Assembly (NCBI GenBank): GCA_044227325.1
Contig: JBGAFI010000002.1
Span: 186,001-250,000 of the forward strand
DNA from: PFJX01 sp044227325
Lineage (GTDB): Bacteria > Pseudomonadota > Gammaproteobacteria > Burkholderiales > Thiobacillaceae
DNA length: 64,000 bases
Direction of reading: 5' to 3'
Part shown: piece after piece, positions 58,362-64,000 of the stretch
Position numbering within the stretch: position 1 is the stretch's first letter
How the letters are laid out: each line of letters opens with the position of its first letter
The notes under the pieces: model-generated
Told to the model about the DNA's origin: nothing
Database searches by the model: none
The model's input: only the letters and a program-made list of their open reading frames with translations
Position numbers and translations under genes: made by a program

Positions 58362-59425
58362 GGTTTCGAATGCTGGCGGGAAAGCGCCCATTGTAAATGT
58401 TCGCGCACCAGGGCCGAGGGGTGATCGGCGCGTTGTTCCAACGCGCGCGCGATGTCGGTGCTGGCCGGCGCGTTGCCCAGGGCCACGGCCAGGTTGCGCA
58501 GCCAGCGTTCATGGCCGATGCGGCGGATCGCGGAGCCAGCCAGGCGGGCCAGGAATTCGGCTTCGCTCCAGGCGAACAGGTCGAGCAACCCGGCGCTGTC
58601 CAGGCCGTTCCTGGGCTGGAAGTCGGCGGCGTCGGCGCGGCGCGCGAAGCGGTTCCAGGGGCAGATCAGTTGGCAATCGTCGCAGCCGTAGATGCGGTTG
58701 CCCAGCAGCGGGCGCAGTTCCACCGGAATCGCGCCGCGATGCTCGATGGTGAGATAGGAAATGCAGCGCCGGGCATCCAACTGGTAGGGGGCCAGGATGG
58801 CCCGGGTCGGACAGATATCCAGGCAGGCCTGGCAGTTGCCGCAGTGTCCGGCTTGCGGCGGATCGGGGGCGAAGGGCAGGTCGGTATACAACTCGCCGAG
58901 AAAGAACCAGGATCCCCGGCGGGTCAGCGTCAGCGTGTGCTTGCCTTCCCAGCCCAGGCCGGCCCGCTTGGCCAATTCGACTTCCATGACCGGCGCGCTG
59001 TCGGCGAAGGGGCGGTAGGCGAACGGGCCGATTTCGGCAGACATGCGTTCGCCCAATTTGCGCAGCCGTTCCCGCATCGGCTTGTGATAGTCGCGGCCCA
59101 GGGCGTAACGGGACACGTAGGCGCGCCGCGCGTCGGCCAGGTTCGCCCAGGGTTCGGCCGCGTCGGGCAGGTAATCCAGGCGCGCGCTGATGATGCCGAG
59201 GGTGCCCGGCAGCAATTCGGCGGGGCGGGCGCGGCTGGCGCCATGGCGCGCCATATAATCCATGTCGCCGTGATAACCCGCCGCCAGCCAATCCATGAGC
59301 CGTTGTTCCGCGCCGCCCAGGTCGACCGGGGCGAACCCCAGCGCCGAGAAGCCGAGTTCCCGTCCCCAGGCCCGGATCGCGGGTTTCAAGGCTTCGAGAT
59401 CAACCGGGTTGGTTCGCAGCGTCAT
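58358..59425 (-). CDS. queG: Epoxyqueuosine reductase QueG
   Basis: A 355-residue cobalamin- and [4Fe-4S]-dependent enzyme reducing epoxyqueuosine to queuosine in tRNA. Two ferredoxin-type clusters are visible: GHCGNCQACLDICPTRAI and CDDCQLICPWNRF (both in the C-terminal half). The N-terminal cobalamin domain includes GYHGDMDYMARH and ARDYHKPMRERLR-like segments (here LGRDYHKPMRERLRK). The ATG at 59425 is 14 bases from the divergent tsaE start, a common queG-tsaE arrangement. It overlaps murI by four bases. Confidence 0.95.
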   Translation of the reverse strand: MTLRTNPVDLEALKPAIRAWGRELGFSALGFAPVDLGGAEQRLMDWLAAGYHGDMDYMARHGASRARPAELLPGTLGIISARLDYLPDAAEPWANLADARRAYVSRYALGRDYHKPMRERLRKLGERMSAEIGPFAYRPFADSAPVMEVELAKRAGLGWEGKHTLTLTRRGSWFFLGELYTDLPFAPDPPQAGHCGNCQACLDICPTRAILAPYQLDARRCISYLTIEHRGAIPVELRPLLGNRIYGCDDCQLICPWNRFARRADAADFQPRNGLDSAGLLDLFAWSEAEFLARLAGSAIRRIGHERWLRNLAVALGNAPASTDIARALEQRADHPSALVREHLQWALSRQHSKP

Positions 59426-59439
59426 GTGGAGATGATAGC

Positions 59440-59928
59440 GTGAGCCCCGTGTTCACCCGCGTCCTGCCCGACGAAGCGGCCACCCTGGCCTTGGGCGCCA
59501 GTCTGGCCGCCGCCCTGGCGCCTGGGCTGACGATCTGGCTGCGTGGCGACCTGGGCGCGGGCAAGACGACCTTGACCCGGGGGTTGTTGCGGGCGCTGGG
59601 TTTTTCCGGCCGGGTCAAGAGTCCGACCTATACTTTGGTTGAACTTTACGAGTTTACGAGGTTTAATCTCTATCACTTTGATTTGTATCGTTTTGCCGAT
59701 CCGGACGAATGGGAAGACGCGGGCTTTCGCGAATACTTCAATCCCGCCAGTGTTTGCTTGGTGGAATGGCCGGACAAAGCCGGCGCTTTGTTCCCCGCCC
59801 CGGATGTGGCGTTGGAGTTGGGATTTTTCGACGATGGGAGCATGGATGGCCGATCTGTACGGATCGAGGGACTCACGCAGGCGGGCGGGGCATGCGTCGC
59901 GCGCTTGATAGCCGCTTTCGCGTCCTGA
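59440..59928 (+). CDS. tsaE: tRNA threonylcarbamoyladenosine biosynthesis ATPase TsaE
   Basis: A 162-residue P-loop ATPase required with TsaB, TsaC and TsaD for t6A formation in tRNA. The Walker A motif is LRGDLGAGKTTLTRGLL (about residues 33-49), followed by VKSPTYTLVELYEF and FNLYHFDLYRFADPDEWEDAG and VEWPDKA (catalytic Glu). The start is a GTG at 59440. amiC starts inside its 3' end by 37 bases. The C-terminus is longer than minimal TsaE by about 10 residues. Confidence 0.94.
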   Translation: MSPVFTRVLPDEAATLALGASLAAALAPGLTIWLRGDLGAGKTTLTRGLLRALGFSGRVKSPTYTLVELYEFTRFNLYHFDLYRFADPDEWEDAGFREYFNPASVCLVEWPDKAGALFPAPDVALELGFFDDGSMDGRSVRIEGLTQAGGACVARLIAAFAS

Positions 59929-61175
59929 TCGCCGTCCTCGCGTTGTTCACGGTGGGCTGGGCTCAGGCCGCCAGCGTCAAGGCGGTGCGTCTGTGGCCGT
60001 CGCCGGAGTACAGCCGGCTTGCCATCGAGCTGAGCGAATCCGTCAACTACAAACAGTTCAGCCTGAAGAATCCGGAACGGGTCGTGCTCGATCTGGAAGG
60101 CGTCAGTCCGGAAGCCGTGCTCACCGATATCGCCGGCAAGGTCACGCCCCAGGACGCCTATATCGCCAGCATCCGGGTGGGGCTCAACCGGCCCGGCGTG
60201 ACCCGCATGGTGGTGGAACTGAAGACCGAAGTCCGGCCCCAGGTGTTCACCCTGAAGCCCATGGGCGAGTATGGGCACCGGCTGGTCATGGATCTTTACC
60301 CCGCATCCATGGAGGCGATCGAAAGCCAGGTGGAAAACGCGATAGAGCGGGCGGGGCAGCGGATCGACGGCGGCAAGGCGGACGACAAGGCCACTGTCGC
60401 CGAGAAGCCCGGCAAGGACGGCGAGAAGAACGCGAAGCCGGCGAAACCCGAGTACGTGCGCCTCATCACCATCGCCATCGATGCCGGCCACGGTGGCGAG
60501 GATCCCGGCGCCCGGGGCGCGAACGGTTCCCACGAAAAAGACATCACCCTGTCCATCGCCCGGCGCCTGAAAGGCATGATCGACAAGGTGGAGAACATGC
60601 GCGCCTATCTGACCCGCGACGGCGATTACTTCATTCCGTTGCATGAGCGGGTGAACAAGGCGCGCAAGGTGCAGGCCGATCTGTTCGTGTCGATCCACGC
60701 CGACGCCTTCGTCAAGCCCCATGCCCGCGGCTCCTCGGTGTTCGCCCTGTCCGAGAAGGGCGCCACCTCGGCCGCCGCGAAATGGCTGGCCAAGCACGAG
60801 AACGATGCCGACCTGATCGGCGGCGTCAATATCGCGGTGAAGGACATTTATCTGAAACAGACCCTCATCGACCTGTCCCAGACCGCGCAGATATCCGACA
60901 GCCTGAAGCTGGGCAAGGCGGTGCTGGAAGAACTCGGCGGCATCAACCAGTTGCACAAGCCCCATGTCGAGCAGGCCGGGTTCGCCGTGCTCAAGGCGCC
61001 GGACATTCCCTCCATCCTGGTGGAGACCGCGTTCATCTCGAATCCGGAAGAAGAAAAGCGTCTCAACGACGACGAATATCAGGACAAAATGGCGGAAGCC
61101 ATCGTCGCCGGCATCAAGCGCTACTTCGACCGGAACCCGCCGCTGGCCCGCAACAAGCTGGCGCAGAACTACTGA
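59892..61175 (+). CDS. amiC: N-acetylmuramoyl-L-alanine amidase (AmiC-like)
   Basis: A 427-residue periplasmic precursor (signal peptide about 1-26, cleavage after AQA). An AMIN domain (about 30-140; RLAIELSESVNYKQF, RVVLDLEGV) targets peptidoglycan. A Lys/Asp-rich linker (about 155-180) leads to the Amidase_3 catalytic domain: IAIDAGHGGEDPGARGANG with the zinc His and Glu region, FVSIHADAF (zinc His), and PSILVETAFISNPEEE (catalytic Glu). It splits daughter-cell walls. It overlaps tsaE by 37 bases, an arrangement seen in many proteobacteria. Confidence 0.94.
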   Translation: MRRALDSRFRVLIAVLALFTVGWAQAASVKAVRLWPSPEYSRLAIELSESVNYKQFSLKNPERVVLDLEGVSPEAVLTDIAGKVTPQDAYIASIRVGLNRPGVTRMVVELKTEVRPQVFTLKPMGEYGHRLVMDLYPASMEAIESQVENAIERAGQRIDGGKADDKATVAEKPGKDGEKNAKPAKPEYVRLITIAIDAGHGGEDPGARGANGSHEKDITLSIARRLKGMIDKVENMRAYLTRDGDYFIPLHERVNKARKVQADLFVSIHADAFVKPHARGSSVFALSEKGATSAAAKWLAKHENDADLIGGVNIAVKDIYLKQTLIDLSQTAQISDSLKLGKAVLEELGGINQLHKPHVEQAGFAVLKAPDIPSILVETAFISNPEEEKRLNDDEYQDKMAEAIVAGIKRYFDRNPPLARNKLAQNY

Positions 61176-61248
61176 TCGTTGGCGGCGGGGTTTGGGCATG
61201 GCGGGGTGCCTCCGTTACCATGCTTTTTTCTGGTGAGAACTCGACCGC

Positions 61249-62487
61249 GTGGACACCTACCGCATTCCCATCGATACCATAGGCGTGGCGTCCCCCGCGT
61301 CCGGCATGGACGCCAGCCCGGAGACGCCCGATGAGAGCGGCAGCCGCCTGCCCGTGATCGAGGTGCTGGCGGAAATCGCCAGCAGCATGAGTTCCGATGC
61401 GGACACGGAACAGATGCTCATGCGCTTTCTGGAGATCATGGTGCGCATCTCCCACGCCAAGGCCGGCGCGGTGCGGGTGCTGACCGCGGACGGCGCCCAC
61501 CTGCGCATGGTGGGGTCGCTGGGGCTGACCCCCGCGCTGGTGGAGAAGGAGCGCTACGTGCCGCTGGAATGCGGCATCTGCGGCAAGGCTACCCTGTCCC
61601 ATGCCTCCCAGGCGGACAGCGTCATGGAGGTGTGCCAGAAGCAGGTGCGCCACATCTATTTCGCCCAGCATTGCAGCACCGTCTATGCCGTGCCTCTGCG
61701 CCACAAGGGCAAGGTGCTGGGGGTCTACAACATCTTCCTGGACAATCCGGAACCCCTGGCCAAGGATATCCGCTACCTGTTCAACTCCATCAGCGAGCAT
61801 CTGGGCATGGCCCTGGAGAACACGCGCCTGACCCGGGAGAACATGCGCATTTCCTTGATGAACGAGCGCACCATGCTGGCGAACCAGATCCACGATTCGC
61901 TCGCCCAGACCCTGGCCTACGCGAAGATGCGCCTATCGGTGCTGAACGAGTCCCTGGCCGACGGCGACCAGGACCGGGCCAACCGCTACCTGGGCGACGT
62001 GGAGGAGGCGGTGGACTTGGCTTATTCCGAGTTGCGCGATCTCATCACCCAGTTCCGCGACCGCATCGACCCGCGCGGCCTGGTGCCGGCCCTGCAGGAG
62101 ATGGCGGAAAGCTTCAGCAAGAAAGCCAACGCCGACGTGGACTTTCTCAACGTGGCCCAGGATGTGGTGCTGACCCCGGAAGAGGAAATCCAAGTGTTCC
62201 ACATCATCCAGGAAGCCCTCTACAACATCTGCAAGCACTCCCGCGCGCGCCACGTGGTGGTGACCCTCGACCTGCACGAAAACCAGTATGTGGTGAACGT
62301 GGCGGACGATGGCGTGGGCCTGCACACGAGTCCGACCTCCAACATGGGCAAGAGCTTCGGTTTGACCATCATGCGCGAGCGCGCCGCCAAGCTGGGCGGC
62401 AAGCTCACCATCGAGAGCCGGGCGGCGGGCGGCACCATCGTACGTTTGAGCTTTCCGGCGCGCCAGGGCGTGGAGGATCAGCCATGA
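61249..62487 (+). CDS. Soluble GAF-type histidine kinase, NarX/NarQ-like
   Basis: A 412-residue kinase without membrane helices. The GAF-like sensor (about 35-195) carries four Cys in the segments ECGICGKA, MEVCQKQ and AQHCST, recalling the Cys-bearing central module of NarX/NarQ, and possibly binding a metal, Fe-S cluster or redox signal. The HisKA_3 region has LANQIHDSLAQTLAYAKMRL (His in IHDS), and the HATPase domain has EALYNICKHSRARHV and DDGVGL. The start is a GTG at 61249. It overlaps the NarL-like regulator gene by four bases. Confidence 0.9.
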   Translation: MDTYRIPIDTIGVASPASGMDASPETPDESGSRLPVIEVLAEIASSMSSDADTEQMLMRFLEIMVRISHAKAGAVRVLTADGAHLRMVGSLGLTPALVEKERYVPLECGICGKATLSHASQADSVMEVCQKQVRHIYFAQHCSTVYAVPLRHKGKVLGVYNIFLDNPEPLAKDIRYLFNSISEHLGMALENTRLTRENMRISLMNERTMLANQIHDSLAQTLAYAKMRLSVLNESLADGDQDRANRYLGDVEEAVDLAYSELRDLITQFRDRIDPRGLVPALQEMAESFSKKANADVDFLNVAQDVVLTPEEEIQVFHIIQEALYNICKHSRARHVVVTLDLHENQYVVNVADDGVGLHTSPTSNMGKSFGLTIMRERAAKLGGKLTIESRAAGGTIVRLSFPARQGVEDQP

Positions 62488-63146
62488 GCCGCCTGCGCAT
62501 CATCCTGGTGGACGACCACACCCTGTTCCGCAAAGGGCTGGCCGAACTGCTGGAAAGCCAGGGCGCGGTCAGCGTCTCGGCGATCACCGGCGATCCGGCT
62601 GAAGTCGAGTCGCTGCTCAACGAGCATGCGCCCGACGTCCTGATCCTCGACCTCAACATCGGCGGTACCGACGGCATCCAGGTCATGCAGCAACTCCGCG
62701 CCGAGGGCTTCGATCTGCCGGTCCTGATCCTCACCGTGAGCGAGGCCGAAGAGGACATGGCGCGCGCCCTGCGCAACGGCGCCAATGGCTACCTGCTGAA
62801 GAGCATGGAACCGGACGAGGTGGTCGACGCGATCATCCGCGCCGCGCGCGGAGAAACCGTGGTGGCGCCGGGCATGACCGCGAAGCTGGTGCGCATGCTG
62901 GACAACAAGGGCAACAGTTCGACTTCGTTGTTGGAATCCCTGACCCAGCGCGAGCGGGAAATCCTGACCCACCTGGCCAAGGGGGAAAGCAACAAGGCCA
63001 TCGCGCGACAACTGGACATCAGCTACGACACGGTCAAGCTGCATGTGCGCCACATACTCGCGAAGTTGAACCTGTCGTCGCGGGTGGAAGCCGCGGTCTT
63101 CGCGGTGGAGCACAAGCTGGGTCCGGGCGGTGCCGGAAGATCCTGA
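62484..63146 (+). CDS. NarL/FixJ-family response regulator
   Basis: A 220-residue regulator. The receiver domain (about 1-125) has LVDDHTLFRKGLAELL, phospho-acceptor Asp in VLILDLNIGGTDG and conserved Lys in LLKSMEPDEV. The C-terminal LuxR-type HTH (about 150-215) has LTQREREILTHLAKGESNK and DISYDTVKLHVRHILAKL. It is the partner of the GAF kinase. Target genes are unknown; nitrate/nitrite or redox regulation is expected from the family. Its stop is seven bases from the end of the convergent dioxygenase gene. Confidence 0.93.
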   Translation: MSRLRIILVDDHTLFRKGLAELLESQGAVSVSAITGDPAEVESLLNEHAPDVLILDLNIGGTDGIQVMQQLRAEGFDLPVLILTVSEAEEDMARALRNGANGYLLKSMEPDEVVDAIIRAARGETVVAPGMTAKLVRMLDNKGNSSTSLLESLTQREREILTHLAKGESNKAIARQLDISYDTVKLHVRHILAKLNLSSRVEAAVFAVEHKLGPGGAGRS

Positions 63147-63153
63147 CCGGGGG

Positions 63154-64000
63154 TCAAGCCCGGAGATTTTTCAGATGGTCGTGGTAGCGCGCCCGGTATA
63201 GCAGACGCCGATGCCCGGGCCGGTCGCTAAAGCCGGTGCGGGTGTGCAGCACGTTGTTGCAGATCAGGCCCATGCCCGGCGCCAGCTTGAGGGTAAACAT
63301 GCCGGGGGCGTCGCCCGCCAGCAATTCCTCCAGCGCATGCAGGGCCGCCAGCGTGGCGTCATCCTGTTTCCAGGCGATGCTCTTGGTGCGCGCGGTATAA
63401 CGCAGGTGGAGGATGCCCTCGTGCACGCATAGGGCGGGGCCCACTTCGTCGGGGCGGGCGACGCCCATTTCGTCGGCGCGGGCGGGAATGGTCATCGCAT
63501 CGTTCGCCATCAGCGCGCGGATGTGGTCCGGATTCGCGTCGCGCAGGGCGACGTAGACCAGTTCGTGATCCAGCAGCTTGTTCTCGCCGCCCTCGTCCGC
63601 CTGGCGCACGCAATGCAAGGTCATGGCGAAGATGCGCCGCTCGCGCGGGTTGTAGTAACCGTCGGTGTGCCAGCGGATGCGCTGGTGCGTGTAGGGGATG
63701 AATTCGCCGCGCTGGGTTTTGCCGCCTTCGCCTTCCCCGTCCTGGGGCGTGAGACTGGAAATGCCGTCTTCGTCCGCCAACCAGTTCGCGTCCAGATGGG
63801 TGAGACCGAATTGCGCGGAAAGCAGGCGCGGGCCTTCCTTGTCCTCGCTTTCGCCCAGCCCGGTGGCATAGACCGCCATGTTGGTCTTGGCGATGCGTTG
63901 CCAGAGGGCTCGATATTCGCTGTCGGTGAGCTGCTTCGGCTCGCGCACCGGCACGATCAGATCCTCGCCCCGTGACGGATAATCGGCCAGCTTCTGTTCG
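63154..64000 (-). CDS. TauD/TfdA-family Fe(II)/2-oxoglutarate dioxygenase, start beyond right edge
   Basis: About 280 residues of an open frame that runs to the right edge (first visible residues EQKLADYPSRG), so the N-terminus is missing. The iron site is visible as IRWHTDGYYNP (HxD) and a distal His in NNVLHTRTGFSDR, followed by RRLLYRARYHD with the 2-oxoglutarate-binding Arg. Substrate unknown; TauD (taurine) or carnitine/butyrobetaine-like enzymes share this fold. A linked sulfonate or amine transporter cannot be seen. It converges with the NarL-like gene. Confidence 0.85.
   Translation of the reverse strand, partial: EQKLADYPSRGEDLIVPVREPKQLTDSEYRALWQRIAKTNMAVYATGLGESEDKEGPRLLSAQFGLTHLDANWLADEDGISSLTPQDGEGEGGKTQRGEFIPYTHQRIRWHTDGYYNPRERRIFAMTLHCVRQADEGGENKLLDHELVYVALRDANPDHIRALMANDAMTIPARADEMGVARPDEVGPALCVHEGILHLRYTARTKSIAWKQDDATLAALHALEELLAGDAPGMFTLKLAPGMGLICNNVLHTRTGFSDRPGHRRLLYRARYHDHLKNLRA

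Noticed and set aside
1..64000. Mobile elements, prophage, CRISPR arrays or an origin of replication
   Set aside because: No transposase, integrase, regularly spaced repeats or DnaA-box cluster was recognised; base composition looks uniform.

Overview
The window is a compact, GC-rich (roughly two thirds G+C), gene-dense stretch of a Gram-negative chromosome. Gene content and order point to a Betaproteobacterium, most plausibly a Rhodocyclales/Nitrosomonadales-type, flagellated, respiratory bacterium able to oxidise reduced sulfur. This placement is an inference from lptD-surA facing amgK-murU-pepP-ubiH, an rpe-gph-trpE cluster, a Tat-exported flavocytochrome c sulfide dehydrogenase subunit, c-type cytochrome, many c-di-GMP proteins and chemoreceptors. 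I see no insertion sequence, prophage, CRISPR array or rRNA; one tRNA-Ser(UGA) is present.

Layout. 1-5.6 kb: 5'-part of prkA (with a sigma-54-like promoter), fructokinase mak, an SseB-like pair, a GlcD-type oxidase and a DMT transporter. 5.7-13.7 kb: signalling (Cache chemoreceptor, c-haem-sensing GGDEF/EAL protein, Aer-like chemoreceptor) around glgA. 13.7-20 kb: a DsrE-family secreted protein diverging from an ECF sigma/anti-sigma operon, then gnd-zwf, a small Cys-rich gene and fccB. 20-33 kb: trpE-gph-rpe, apaG, mltA, a YjfB-like gene, tonB, a dienelactone-hydrolase-like gene, dsbC, two ubiquinone hydroxylases, pepP and the murU-amgK peptidoglycan-recycling pair. 33-43 kb: lptD-surA, a methyltransferase, a GT2/ArnT/PAP2 lipid-linked sugar operon, and a beta-propeller/thioredoxin pair. 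43-49 kb: mog with a MASE1 histidine kinase and ANTAR regulator, then a STAS protein and a GGDEF/EAL protein. 49-55 kb: a GGDEF-EAL-CZB protein, recG, ubiC, ubiA, tcdA. 55-64 kb: ridA, tRNA-Ser, cytochrome c, a chemoreceptor with a perfect sigma-28 promoter, murI, queG, tsaE, amiC, a NarX/NarL-like pair and the 3'-part of a TauD-family dioxygenase.

The most interesting element is at 13.7-15.7 kb. An ECF sigma factor is translationally coupled to a membrane anti-sigma factor whose periplasmic part is a DsrE-like domain. That domain is visibly homologous, with a Cys at the equivalent place, to the secreted DsrE-family protein encoded divergently next to it. The two transcription units are preceded by mirror-image, identical promoters (GGAATA-N16-CGTCCTACC, sharing one dyad axis), and a near-identical element (GGAATT-N16-CGTCCTCC) lies upstream of fccB 4-5 kb away. 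All three output proteins act in the periplasm. I infer a small regulon that senses periplasmic reactive or sulfane sulfur and responds with sulfide oxidation and sulfur handling.

A second theme is motility and c-di-GMP. There are three chemoreceptors, three GGDEF/EAL proteins with different sensors (c-haem, PAS, zinc-binding CZB), a YjfB-like protein, and several sigma-28-like promoters ranging from a perfect consensus to weak matches.
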